Counted from the first letter of the stretch, positions 23,461 to 34,900 are shown. The stretch is 64,000 bases of DNA from Sycobia sp. Sy_11 (GCA_018907035.1 JACCIC010000139.1:1295001-1359000), one strand, 5' to 3'. The notes: generated by a model from the sequence alone, not told the origin. Numbers and translations: made by a program.

Positions 23461-23810
23461 GAGCATAAGAAAAAGCTTTCCAGCAATGCAAAAGGTTCCG
23501 CCGGTGCAGTCAAAGCACGGGCAATGAAATCGGGGCGCACCGAGGCGGCGATAGAGAGAGAGAGAGAGTTCGCGTTATAGTTACGTATACAGTGGCTCTC
23601 CCTCTCTGAATTATCTCTTATGCGCCGCGCGCGCGTAACGTCCTTTTGTTCGCCTTCATACCACCTCCCCACCCCCCCACTTGTATTTGCGTATTTATAA
23701 CGCATCGCCCTCTCCTGCTGTCTGTCGCGGAGAGAGCTTATATACTGTTGCATGCATGCGCGAGGCGGAAAAAGGGGCGGGATGGCGGAGGGGAGAAGAA
23801 GAGAGCAGGC

Positions 23811-23831
23811 CAGCAGCAGCAGCAGCAGCAA
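23811..23831. repeat. (CAG)7 trinucleotide repeat
   Basis: Seven CAG-class units. The frame reading Gln or Ala here has no other coding support. Confidence 0.92.
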
Positions 23832-23883
23832 CGCGTCATATCCGTATAGTCCCTTTCTACATGCGCGCGGCGTCTCCCTCCCT

Positions 23884-23887
<4 letters not shown>

Positions 23888-23926
<39 letters not shown>
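23888..23926. repeat. (CT)19 microsatellite
   Basis: Pure CT tract of 39 nt. Confidence 0.96.
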
Positions 23927-23931
<5 letters not shown>

Positions 23932-24467
23932 TCGCGTTATTGCGCCATTTCCGCGGAGCGCGCGCGCACCGGGGTTACAGGGACGGAACGCGAGTTAGCC
24001 GGCCCGAGGGGCGACGGGGATGAATTGAGGAGGGGGGGAGAAGCCTCGTATAAAACGATCGACGAGCAGTATGACAACGGGGCGAGAACGCGCCGGGAAC
24101 CACCCACGCCCTCCTCCTCCTCCGAGCCCTCGAGCTACCCTCCCGCCCGGTGCACGGCCAAATTTTCCGAAATTAGCTGGGCATTAACTCGTGCAGTGTA
24201 TTTTGGCGCGGTTACTAGGGGGGGGGGAGGGGGTCACGCGCGCGCCTCGCACATCGGGCCCGAGAGTGAGAGAGAGAATTACCCGACATCGGCATCGGGC
24301 GGCCCGAGGGACGAGGCCTGACGCCGAGGTAACGACGCGCTGGATCCGCACTCTCTGTACTTAATATACGCTATAGTCTCTTGGCTCGCTGCAATATCCC
24401 GGCTACAGGGCGCGGGCATTGTAGGTGAATAGAAGTAGAGAGCGGAATCAGGCAGAATAGAGCGGGT

Positions 24468-24491
<24 letters not shown>
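24468..24491. repeat. (GA)12 microsatellite
   Basis: Pure GA tract of 24 nt. Confidence 0.94.
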
Positions 24492-24498
<7 letters not shown>

Positions 24499-24696
24499 AA
24501 AGGAGGGCCATGGAGCGACAGAGAGAGTAGGGGTGGGAGGGAGACCTCGTCGGTGTCGGCCCTCCGAAATCCAAGCGGCTGTAAATGAACTGTTGAAACC
24601 GCATTCTCTTCCTTTTATCCCCCCCCCTCTCTCTCTCTGCCTATGTCTCTCTAGCCGTCCCTGTCATACATATATGCCTGCCTCGAGTCCCGAGGT

Positions 24697-24698
<2 letters not shown>

Positions 24699-24735
<37 letters not shown>
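24699..24735. repeat. (TA)18 microsatellite
   Basis: Pure TA tract of 37 nt. Confidence 0.96.
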
Positions 24736-24736
<1 letters not shown>

Positions 24737-24830
24737 CCGCTTTTCAAAACTCTCTCTTTCTCTTATACTCCGGCTCTCGCAGTAGACCTGTACGCGTGAT
24801 TTTCTAAACGAGCACCACCACCGACGACTC

Positions 24831-26520
24831 AAATTTTACATTCGGCATTGTAAATTTAATCTGGATTTTAACACGTTTCCCGGCCCGCAAGCCGTGTGGA
24901 AATTTACTACTAATGGGGAATCGGTAAGTGTCATCGTTGCCACGCCTTTAGATTATTGCACCAATTGTGCTGGAAACACCTGACCGGCAACGGACCCAAT
25001 TACAAGCGCAAACGTAAAAGACTCTACAGTTGCTGTTTCGCACCTTGCAAATCTAGGTTACAGCTTACTCGCTCTCGCGATCTCCTTTTATAATTGATTT
25101 TGCGCTCGGATCCTTAGACGAGGAAGATTAAGAGAACAAAAATGTGCATTAGTGTAATGATACAGATTTGCTCGTCGGAACGTTCGTTATTCACATTTTG
25201 TCAAACCCATATGTATGATGCTTTGTCCTACAGCATTGAGCTTACAGTTAAACTTTAGTTCAAAATATTGTATACTTTTGATAGATCTGTATCTCCGACA
25301 TCTCACGAATTCACTATACATAAGGAAGTACAAAGCAAATGAAGTTTTTATGCACGTTATTAAACTAGATAGAAGACGGCAGATTATGTGCTTTCATTAC
25401 TTTTACAATTAGTAGCGTGTAATCACCGCTTCGTTTTTTTACTAATAAAAAAAAGCACTGTTAAAAATATGCATATAGGAGTAAAATGTTGCGAACGGTT
25501 ATTTTGCGTTCCAGAGAAAGCCTCTTTTTTGTCCGAGCATTTTCACGTACCAATAATTTTTATCTACAAATAAAGAATTTTTTATTTATGATAAAAGAGT
25601 AGTAATCAAGATTTTTAATTACTTAGAAACCGTTTGCGTGCATTATTGATATTTATAATGAACAAAAGGAGGAGAAAAATTTGGATGAGTAAAAGTATAA
25701 ACGCATACTAGTAAACATAGGTAGAAATTGGAAATGTAAAATTGACCACAAACATTTTAGATGGGAAAAGGGAATACCGAATTAAAAAGAAATTTAACGT
25801 TTGTATAAGTACGAGATTATATTTACACTATCCTATACTATCAAATACGTTTCATATATATATATACGTATTTAAGTAGATAAGAAAAAATTACTTCATC
25901 TTTCTTAATTGACTTTTACGTTAGATTGTTAACAATAAAGCCAGTTAATTGCCAAACCCCAATTAAACAAACGGTTAATTGCTAAATCACACATAAAAAA
26001 GTCGAATTATCGTCATCGGTTACTCCTCATCGCAGGTAGAGATGTTCGTTAAAAAAAAAAGTACATTCCACTTGTATTTCGTGCTTTATGCATGGACACG
26101 CATTTTTAATTTATTCGAAAATTATAGATAGACAGGCGAGCGATTGCGCTTTTTACTTTGTCCTGTTACGCGTCAAATGAATTATAAATTAGAAATGGAG
26201 TTTTCTTCAATGGCACGCATTGACGACGGGTTTACTATATTACTTTTTAAATTTTCACCTTTCGTTGATTTATCTTATATAAATGTTACTGTTACAAAAA
26301 GTTTTGTATTTGCATTACCAATTAATTCAGAATTATATACACATTGAATTTCGAAGATTGATTTGCAAACTCAAAAATCAATGTTTGACCGGTTTGAAAA
26401 TGAATATTTACGCGGAAATTTAATTCTATAAATACACATTTCTAGATCCCCTTTCCGTAGCCATCTGTGCTAACCCCTTTCAGCAACACAGGCATCCGAG
26501 TATAAAAGTTCATGCTAAGG
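24831..26520. other. AT-rich unique DNA, no gene seen
   Basis: About 1.7 kb of AT-rich unique sequence. Short frames at 25215-25412, 25388-25573 and 26144-26347 have no recognisable protein motif. TATAAAAG at 26501-26508 lacks an initiator at the expected distance. Confidence 0.57.
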
Positions 26521-26640
26521 ACATAAGGGAGAAGGTGGGGGGGGGGGGTTAAAGGGAGAAAGAGCAGAGAGCCGTAACAAGTAAAAAATTTATATCAGGA
26601 ACGAGCGGGCCGCCTTGTTTAACAAGAGACTAATTACTCT

Positions 26641-26692
<52 letters not shown>

Positions 26693-27420
26693 ATATACAA
26701 CGGCAAGCGCGGAGTGCGTATTATATAGTGGCCGGATCCAATGAGCGACCTGGGCAGTCGCAATCCTCTCTCGCAGTCCCACAGGGTCGCTGCCGTTGGT
26801 CGCGCCAATCCCGCGAGCCCCCGTTATATTATACCTTTGAAAGCTACTTTGAGGAGTGGACCCTTTACCGCCCTCTCCCCCCCCACCCCTCCTCTCCCCG
26901 CTCTGTCACACTCCCTCCCGCGCCTACAGACCGCGGAGCCGAGGGGACCAGCCGCGGAGGGCATTGTAAGCGGCGAGCTGCGCCAAGCGCGTATTATATA
27001 GATGCATGTATAAAGCTTTGCCTGACCTTTCGGTGGATATATACATATATATATAATATCTAATATAATGGCAAACGCAGGCTCTAGTCGAGCCCAGTAT
27101 ATATGTGAGCGAGCCTGCGAGCCTCGTCCCCTGTAAGGTGCTCTCTGTCTTTCCCATCAACATAATCCTCCCTCCTATACGTTTTTTGTCTTCAATCGAA
27201 CCCGGTATTTCCACACGTGAGCGCGCAAATTCCGCAATGGACGACCTTTTTCCCGCCGCTCGACACAAATTACGCGCGTGACTTATGCACACATATGTAT
27301 ACCGCCCGGTACTGCCGAGGCAGATGCCGCCGGATGCAGATGTGACGGCGAGTTTTTCCTTCCAAATCTGGGTTATTTTCAATCTTAAAGGAGTTTGTCT
27401 CCTCGCTGGGATCAGCCGAA
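26521..27420. other. CpG-rich segment with (TA)n and a G12 run
   Basis: Contains G12 at 26537-26548 and (TA)n 26645-26689. No exon recognised in the short overlapping frames at 26728-27382. Confidence 0.57.
26645..26689. repeat. (TA)22 microsatellite
   Basis: Pure TA tract of 45 nt. Confidence 0.96.
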
Positions 27421-27544
27421 ATCATAATTCGTGTTATTGGTTTAATAAAGAGGTTACGATTCTTTTTTTTCGATATTATGATAAGATATATTTTTATCTG
27501 TCTTACATTATGCCTGTTACATATACGTTATAATTATATATATA

Positions 27545-27581
27545 TTGAAAGATATTTCTAAGAATATAATATTTTTCACAC
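27545..27581 (+). repeat. Left 37-nt arm of the inverted repeat
   Basis: Matches the reverse complement of 28002-28038 at 36 of 37 positions by eye; the core TTCTAAGAATATAATA is identical. Confidence 0.9.
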
Positions 27582-27765
27582 GTGGGTGAATTCCACAAAT
27601 TACGCGATGTGTTACATAGACAAATTTATGTCAACGACGGTTAGGTCAGATTGAAATGCTCTTTCCTCGATATGTGCAAAAGTGTAACTTTTAATTTTGA
27701 AGATTTTGAAGAATAAGTTCAAATGATTAACCGAAATAAATTACTATTAGTACGTTTCGTCCTCA

Positions 27766-27802
27766 GTTACCTGCTGGGCTCGTCAGTAGGACGGCAGGTA
27801 AC
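27766..27802. other. Short hairpin inside the MITE-like element
   Basis: GTTACCTGC (27766-27774) pairs with GCAGGTAAC (27794-27802), and an inner CGTC/GACG pair stacks on it with a bulge. It is GC-richer than its surroundings. Confidence 0.6.
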
Positions 27803-27956
27803 CAATTCCTACGTACGATGCTTGCTAAAAATCGATGAATAGTTATAATATACAGACGATAAAATTATCTATGGGAGAGGAATATTGTGTAAATATGCGG
27901 GAACAATTGTACATATCTTAGAAAGTTAAATAGCGTCTTTAGTTTCCCAGCTATCA

Positions 27957-28093
27957 ATAAATTAAATTAAAGATGCGCCATATTATTTTTATGTGGAACA
28001 AGTGTGAAAAATATTATATTCTTAGAAATATATTTCAATTATATAATTTTGTTCCACATAAAAATAATATAGTGCATCTTTAATTTAATTTAT
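27957..28093. repeat. 45-nt inverted repeat, 47-nt loop
   Basis: Arms 27957-28001 and 28049-28093 are complementary at 43 of 45 positions. As RNA this would form a hairpin of about 137 nt. Confidence 0.92.
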
Positions 28094-28935
28094 AATATAT
28101 GTATTATATTACGCTAATAGGTATCAATTTTCATGAAATTTTATCTTTTCTAAAAATTTTTTTTGGTCGGTGTATATAGATGTGTGTGCTTGTGTGTGTA
28201 GTAATTATTATTATTCCCTACAATGGCCAATTTTATATTGAATATATACGTCGAACAGTAAAACAATCAACGATCGTTATTGACAAAGTAATACGCTCAA
28301 AATGTTTAACGTCGAGGACCGGGAGTATCCGGGAGGATCCAGGAAAGCGACCGGGTAAAGACGAGCGAGCCTGCGCCTCGGCGGCTGCGAGATCCATTGT
28401 TCGGCGCGCGGCGCTCGAGAGCCTCGGAGGAGGGCGTCGTCGCGTCTCCTCGTCGCGGCTCGCACGCCTCGCCGCAATTTCTGCGCAGGAACGTGCGACG
28501 GGGGGTGGGGGGTGGGGGCGAGGACGCGGCACAGCTGTGCGCGCGGTCCGTCCCGACGGTTTCCTTCGATTTTCCGCGTAGCCGAGGCCTCTCCCCTTTC
28601 TTACTCCCGCTCTTTCGCCCCGTCGCCCCGTCCTTATTGCCGTGCGCGGCACCTCTACCGCCATTTCTCACACCGCTTTATATATATATATATATATATA
28701 TGTGTGTACGAAGCCGCGGCGCTTGCCCAACTTTCTCGCGGTCGGGAGGGGGCGGGGAAGGGGTGCCGGGCACGGGCTCGCGCGCTCGCCCCGCCGTAAT
28801 GACTCTTGAAAATGGCCAGGACTCTGCGGTGCTTAGACTACTTTATATACGTTTGTTCTATTATATATCTATGCGAGAGACGACTTTGCGGCGCTCGGAC
28901 GTTGCTCACTGTCCGGGTTCGTCCGTTATATAGTT

Positions 28936-28937
<2 letters not shown>

Positions 28938-28986
<49 letters not shown>
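28938..28986. repeat. (TA)24 microsatellite
   Basis: TA tract with one TTT interruption near its 3' end. Confidence 0.96.
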
Positions 28987-29078
28987 CGCGGACACAGCTC
29001 GACTCGACGCTCCTCCTCTCTCCATTTCTCTCGACCGGGCTCAGCTACGCGACACACAAAGGCCAAAACTCCGTGAAA

Positions 29079-29081
<3 letters not shown>

Positions 29082-29119
<38 letters not shown>
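29082..29119. repeat. (CT)n microsatellite
   Basis: CT tract of 38 nt with one G interruption. Confidence 0.95.
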
Positions 29120-29920
29120 GTGGAGAATCAAAGTCAATAAATTTCCCCTGCCCCTGCCCCGTCTTGACGGTGTGGATAAAATGCGACGAACGGAAGCGTC
29201 GTCGGGGGACTCTCTCCTTCTCGCTCAAGTGAATTTTGCCAATTTGGCAAAAATATAGCCTCGGACCCGTCGTGCAGATATATAGATATGCGCGCAAGAG
29301 CGCGCGAGAGGGAAATCGCCTCGATGAAAGTCGCCTTATATACCGCGAGGGGCGTCGTCCCCAATGAAAACCTATAAAAAAAAACTTCCTCGATCTCGGC
29401 GGAGCGCATCTATATACAACTAGAAGGAGGCGAGCGATGCTAAATTTATGAGCACGCGCGCTGGTAAAAGTAATTAAGAGGGATATCGAAGGGGAAATTG
29501 AAAAAGGGGGGGCCTCTGTGCGGCGGGGAGAGCGAGAGAGACGGCGGGGATTTCCATCTCTTTAAACCGCTAACTGGATTTTATACGCGGCGAAATCGCT
29601 CGCGACATTTGCGCTCGGCGGGCGCGGAAATCAAAGTTCCAGTCGTTAATCGGACGATAAAGGACAATACGAACTGACAATCTCCCCTCCCCTTTCGTTA
29701 TTTATCGGCAATCGAGGGGCGAGCCCATTCGGAGAACCCAATCCTCTTCCCCCCCCCGCTCCATCTGCTGAAGCGTTCGAAAAACATCCGCGCGCCTCTC
29801 CCCTTCGGCTCGGCGGAATTGTCAATTCCGCTCTTCTAGCCCCTCCCGCCCGCTCGCTCAATCCTGCTTTTTGGCCGAAGACTAAAATAGTCGATTTGGC
29901 TTTCGCGGTCAAAGCCGTAT

Positions 29921-29944
29921 TGCTGCTGCTGCTGCTGCTGCTGC
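29921..29944. repeat. (TGC)8 trinucleotide repeat
   Basis: Pure CTG-class repeat of 24 nt. Confidence 0.95.
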
Positions 29945-30010
29945 GTTTTGAGCGGTTTAGAGGAGTTGAGAGGCAGCGTCCGCGCGAGCAAATATACTTT
30001 GCGTGGGGAA

Positions 30011-30033
30011 GAGAGAGAGAGAGAGAGAGAGAG
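30011..30033. repeat. (GA)11 microsatellite
   Basis: Pure GA tract. A reverse-complementary CT tract starts 156 bp downstream. Confidence 0.95.
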
Positions 30034-30186
30034 GACAGAGTCGCCACCGCCAAAGGATAAGAGGAAAAAGAAAAAAAGAGAGGAGAATGGGAGAGAGCCG
30101 AAGAGAGAGTGGGGGACGAGAAGTGTATATAGTATAGATAGAACTTCCTAATTACCCGGCGGGTAACCGTTTCACGCTGGTTCGTC

Positions 30187-30189
<3 letters not shown>

Positions 30190-30240
<51 letters not shown>
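30190..30240. repeat. (CT)25 microsatellite
   Basis: Pure CT tract of 51 nt. Confidence 0.97.
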
Positions 30241-30242
<2 letters not shown>

Positions 30243-30558
30243 CCACCATCTCTCTGTTACTCGACCACAGAAGGAAGAGCCCTCCGCTCTTTTATTTATA
30301 CTCGGTGGGCGAGGAAAAATTGTTGCGGAACTTTTTCGGTCGCGCACACACGCCCACCGACCGAAAACTAATTTTAAGAGTCTGATTAAAGAGGAGAAAA
30401 AGGCGACAGCGGGACGGCGGGGTGGGGGGGGGGACGGAGACCGGCAGCAATTGAATAACCGAGCGAGAGGAGGCGAGGGCACGCGCGTGTGTATGCGTGT
30501 GGTCGAGAACTCGACTGTAGCTGTAAATACGTATCGGCCCTGCTGGTCGCACGGGGCG

Positions 30559-30559
<1 letters not shown>

Positions 30560-30610
<51 letters not shown>
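30560..30610. repeat. (CA)25 microsatellite
   Basis: Pure CA tract of 51 nt, the longest CA tract in the window. Confidence 0.97.
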
Positions 30611-30612
<2 letters not shown>

Positions 30613-30996
30613 CGCCCGATGCTTCGCACTGCCACGGGGACCAGTCGCGCGCGCGCGCGCAACTTTTGAAATCTCGGCGGCGACTCCCCCCCCCCGCCCC
30701 ACCCGCAAGCTCGGGAATGGGTCACATATAGAAGCAAGTTTTCGGCCCCGGCGCTTTCTCAAACGATATTGTCCTTGGCGGCTGCCCCCCGCTCGCGCGC
30801 GCAAACTTTCCGCGCGCCGCGTCTAATGCGACCTGCCACGACGACGACGAAGACGACGACAACAGCGTCGCGTGTATTACTGGGTGAAGGAGCGCGCATT
30901 AATCATTGTTATGCGAGCGGTAAAGCGCGGGTCCTACAATGCCGAATATATAATGCAAGAAGGGCGGACCCCCCCCCCTTTCGGACCTCAGCAATT

Positions 30997-31022
<26 letters not shown>
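30997..31022. repeat. (CT)13 microsatellite
   Basis: Pure CT tract closing the CpG-rich segment. Confidence 0.94.
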
Positions 31023-31027
<5 letters not shown>

Positions 31028-31070
31028 CGCTAATTACCGAGGCACGCTTGGCGAATCTGACCGAATAGCC

Positions 31071-31994
31071 AAGAGAACAAGACAAGCGAGCCAGGAAGTA
31101 GCGAGACAAGAAAAAACTTGAGGCTTAACGTTGTTCAAAGATTCGGAGGTGAGAGATTTTTTATTTTCTTGTAACCTTCTGAATTTTGATTCCGGTAGAA
31201 TTTATATTTTAATATGAAGGCCATTTCATTAAACATCTTCCCTCGTTATCCAGGAAAGTTACCAAATTTCGCTCTCGTGTTGGAGCTTAAAGTGCATAAT
31301 GAAAAAGACAAAAACATATTCCGAAGAATTCTGTTTTCTATGATTTTCGTGTATGATTTATATAATAGAACATTTTTTAATTATGTTGTTTAATTATAAA
31401 GAAGTAGTTTTAGTACAGTTCATCATAAATGTGTAAAGTTCGAGGAGTTTTGAATCGATAAATTTTTTATGATCAAAGCAACGAAAGACAAGAATCTAAA
31501 CTTTGGTGTTTTGATTAAAAAAGAAATTGTTTTTAATAAGCTTATAATTTCTGATTATAAATTGCAATTGAAAAATTTACATTTGTGAGTGGCCTTCTTT
31601 TATTCAGTAAGTTTTCTGAATACATTTGTTCCATATGTTCCAAATTGATTCACGATGTACATTTTCTAATTCGACAATAGGAGCAAATCTCGATACGTAT
31701 TTAAAACCAAACTATGTTTTTTTTTCTTCTAGAATTAAACTATTTATATATAGATTTACTATAATATAGGTTACCTGATTCTAATAGACGACAGTATTTT
31801 TTTTAAAACAATTTTTATCTATTTGATTAATTGAGCTGAAACATATTGAAAGGAGTTTACGCTCTAATTGTTAGAATTTTCATTGTTATTGATAAAAAAT
31901 GAAATGAATCTACTTAAAAACCACCACGCAGAGAATAATTTATATCCTAGAATGATTATCATTATAATCCGTTTGAAATTGTTATTTCCCGCTC

Positions 31995-32084
<90 letters not shown>

Positions 32085-32640
32085 TTTCTCTTTGTATCTA
32101 CTGCAATTTATAGTTACAAATGCTCGTACGGTTTCCTATATACTTTTTATTTTTGTGCCCGAGCTTACACATAGATCTCTAGGCACACACATACACGAAC
32201 AAATCATTCAGTCGGGAATGCACCGCTGAACGCGATACCGAACGACGATTCGGCCATTATTGGACATTTCATCCATTTAATTCTATACGTACTATATCGA
32301 AATTCAACGTGTCTCTCGTGTATCAATGCGATCGAGCAAGATAGACATTGGTTCGGGGGCGCGCGTGCACCAACGTCAAAGCCGCACATCGTCGCGTTCG
32401 ATATAAAAGAAGCACTTTAACGCAGCTTTTTTTTCCCTCGCTTTCTCTCTCCCTCTAGTTTTGAGTCTTTAGCTAACAGTATATCCTTGCGAATAATCAG
32501 TTCGATCGTTCGGCCGGGTAATTAAACGAATAATTGAATTTCAAGTGGAAATTAGCACAAGAGCTACATCCAAGTGCAATTTACGGGGAATTACTATGAT
32601 GTTTGTATACATGTGGCATTGTACCATTGAATTCCGGCTC
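31071..32640. other. AT-rich unique DNA with a very long (CT)n
   Basis: AT-rich sequence interrupted by the 81-nt CT tract at 32000-32080. No coding or RNA gene recognised. Confidence 0.57.
32000..32080. repeat. (CT)n microsatellite, 81 nt
   Basis: The longest CT tract in the window, with a single CCTCCT interruption near its middle. It is embedded in AT-rich flanks. Confidence 0.97.
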
Positions 32641-33082
32641 TGACGAGGCCGCATCGCGCGCGAGAAAAGAGGGAGAGGGGGGGGGAGGGAGAGTTTTTTT
32701 GTGAGGAAGAAAAACGCGTTGGTCAGGGGGAGGGGCGTTCCTCGGGCCGCTCGCGCATGTGAAAAGCCGCTCGAGGCCGGTGGAAGTGTCGGCGGGCTGG
32801 ATGGCCGAGAGGGGAGGGGGGCAGTATTATAATGGACGGGCGGATGCGCGACAAATCGCGCATAATCCAGCATTTACGGCACCGACCGGCTGTAATGGCC
32901 GGGCGGGCGGGATTAACGGGCGAGAGCGCGCGAGCTCCGTCTCAATCTATATGTGTATAGGTATACAATATGCACGCATTATACAGGCCAGCTCGGCGTA
33001 ACGCGACAAAGGTGTGGGGAAGGGGGGGAGGGTCAATTAAAATTAAATCGCTCGGTCCTCGAGCGATTTTTGCGCCGCAGAG

Positions 33083-33084
<2 letters not shown>

Positions 33085-33136
<52 letters not shown>
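33085..33136. repeat. (GA)26 microsatellite
   Basis: Pure GA tract of 52 nt. Confidence 0.97.
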
Positions 33137-33137
<1 letters not shown>

Positions 33138-33351
33138 AAAGAATTGACAAGCCGAATTATTCACCGGGCGCTGCAGCTTTCGCGTAAGGCCGCGCCGTCG
33201 CGCTCGAGCGACACGCGTCGGCGACAAGGGAAGTGGGTTGGGGGGGGGGGAATTCTCGACAAGTTCTCGTCGAGGCCCTACATAGACTCGAGCCGCGCAA
33301 GTTGACTCATCAAAAATAGAAGGCCGAGGGCGTGTTCGCGCGCGTACATAA

Positions 33352-33380
33352 ACACACACACACGCACACACACACACACA
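33352..33380. repeat. (CA)n microsatellite
   Basis: CA tract with one CG interruption. Confidence 0.94.
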
Positions 33381-33526
33381 TTGGCGTCGTTGTGCGACGT
33401 GCGCAGCAGCAGCGCAGTGCAGCGCAGCGCCCGGAGTCGCCCAGACCTGCCCAGACGCTGCTGGCGCGGACGCGCGAGCGCCGCGTGCGCGTTGACCTTG
33501 GCGGCGCGCCGTCGGGGTGGCGAAGG

Positions 33527-33570
33527 GGGAGGAGGTGGAGGAGTAGGAGGAGGAGGAGGAGGGGGAGGAG
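33527..33570. repeat. (GGA)n purine tract
   Basis: Imperfect GGA trinucleotide repeat of 44 nt, almost all purine on the + strand. Confidence 0.92.
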
Positions 33571-33950
33571 TCGAGCGAGCGCGGGAAACAAAGGCAAAAA
33601 TCGCCGGCCGGCTTCCCCTCGGCGCGCGCATTCCTCTCTCGTCGGCGGGCTCTCGAGGTCTCGGGCCCCGCGCGTATATATACCGCTGTATAGCGCGAGT
33701 CGCTCTCTTTTCATCTCGCCCCTTTCGTCGCCTCCCCCTCCTCCCTCCGCCGCCCTTCCCTGCCATCGCCTCCGCCTCCCCCCGGCACCGATACTGTTTC
33801 GGTCGCTCCGCGCTTCGGGGCTTCCGAAATCGAGGGAAAAATCGACGGGCCGAAATTGGGACTCGCGTTATGTGTAGAAACATAATAAGCGGATGTCGAA
33901 GAGGGCTCTCCTTCTCGTGTTCGCTCGCTTTATAAAAGTATAGGATGGAT

Positions 33951-34287
33951 ACTGGTATAGACTAAGTGAGACGGAATGAGAATAAGAGAGAAGGAGAGAG
34001 AGTGAGAATGACGACGTGTGAGCGTCCAGGGTGAAAATACCAAGCGATGGTGTTGAAATTTATAAATCACATACGATCGAACTGATGTATTGACAGCTGC
34101 AAGGTATATCAATATGAAAATGCACATTTGGATCATCGACTTGTGACAATTAACAATCAATGCGAAGAATTTTTTCGAGACAAGAAAGATGAATCAAGTT
34201 GTTAATCCACATTGGTTAACAAATAGTAGTAATTATTAATAGTAGTACTTTACAACAAAATAACATTGAACAACAAACAACAATCAC

Positions 34288-34346
<59 letters not shown>

Positions 34347-34900
34347 CGTACAAAGATTAAAAACTATTGTAAAACATGTCCTAAAGTAGGTCTTTCTTGA
34401 ATCTTACATCATGCCTTTTAGTTCATCTTATTAATCAGACCTTATATTTTTTCTAGGATCGATTTAGGATCTATATAAAATCAAACAATTGTAAAATCAC
34501 CAACTCGATTTCCAAAAACCTCGACCTAACTAATCCCTAACCTACAACACTTGTACATATAAATACATAATCCATACATAATCCACCAGACTCCAAGGAA
34601 ACAGATCTAAAATTATTCTAACCGGAATCCACAAAATTCCCATAGACCCTATATAATCGTATTTGAACATATTATACATATATACATAAACGTCTAAAAT
34701 CACAGATTTTCCGCTGTTGAACTTTTCCTTACTGCTGAAACGTATATTATTTTTCATATTTACCTTTGATTTACCTTCCCATTGCATGTAATAAGAATGT
34801 AAACATAAAAATAATTTTTATAACTAACATATTTTCAGAATTGAAATTTCATAATATTTTCCGTGAATAATTTGTCGCGCACAGTGTATACGTTGGCCAA
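33951..34900. other. AT-rich unique DNA with (TAA)n
   Basis: AT-rich sequence with the AAT-class repeat at 34288-34344. The minus-strand frame at 34542-34787 has no recognisable family. Confidence 0.57.
34288..34344. repeat. (AAT)19 trinucleotide repeat
   Basis: Pure AAT-class tract of 57 nt. Confidence 0.97.

Larger units (their letters stand above)
23461..24830. other. CpG-rich, repeat-dense segment
   Basis: Contains (GA)n 23553-23568, (CAG)n 23811-23831, (CT)n 23888-23926, a G run near 24218-24227, (GA)n 24468-24491 and (TA)n 24699-24735. Open frames are repeat translations. Confidence 0.6.
27545..28093. mobile_element. MITE-like element with nested inverted repeats
   Basis: 37-nt arms at 27545-27581 and 28002-28038 are inverted copies with one mismatch, 420 bp apart, and weaker similarity continues inward (both arms carry a TTCCACA-type motif). 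A second inverted repeat straddles the right end: 27957-28001 against 28049-28093, 45 nt with two mismatches and a 47-nt loop that contains the 37-nt arm. There is no transposase frame and the interior is AT-rich, as in non-autonomous DNA transposons. The family was not identified and the target-site duplication was not resolved, because the outer flanks are TA-rich. The doubled right end suggests a rearranged or partly duplicated terminus. Confidence 0.6.
27421..28300. other. AT-rich segment hosting the MITE-like element
   Basis: Nearly all of this AT-rich stretch is occupied by the inverted-repeat element. Outside it only short AT-rich sequence remains. Confidence 0.6.
28301..31070. other. 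Longest CpG-rich, repeat-dense segment
   Basis: Contains short (TA)n-(TG)n 28678-28707, (TA)n 28938-28986, (CT)n 29082-29119, (TGC)8 29921-29944, (GA)n 30011-30033, (CT)n 30190-30240, (CA)n 30560-30610, an alternating CG run 30646-30660, a CGA-rich stretch near 30838-30862 and (CT)n 30997-31022. The 363-codon minus-strand frame over 29646-30737 is built from these repeats (Cys-Val, Arg-Glu, Ser-Leu and Ser runs) and is rejected as a gene. Confidence 0.65.
32641..33950. other. CpG-rich, GGA/GA-rich segment
   Basis: Contains (GA)n 33085-33136, G11 at 33240-33250, (CA)n 33352-33380 and a GGA-rich tract 33527-33570. TATAAAAG at 33931-33938 has no initiator at the expected spacing. Open frames on both strands over 33278-33935 are stop-poor CpG-rich sequence. 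Confidence 0.6.

Noticed and set aside
26501..26531. TATAAAAG as a promoter
   Set aside because: No initiator at the expected distance; the position is taken by purine-rich and poly-G sequence.
29646..30737. 363-codon open frame on the minus strand, the longest in the window
   Set aside because: It consists largely of translated microsatellites (Cys-Val, Arg-Glu, Ser-Leu and poly-Ser runs) with no domain; other frames over the same DNA are also open.
33931..33965. TATAAAAG as a promoter
   Set aside because: No initiator or downstream element at canonical spacing and no open frame downstream.
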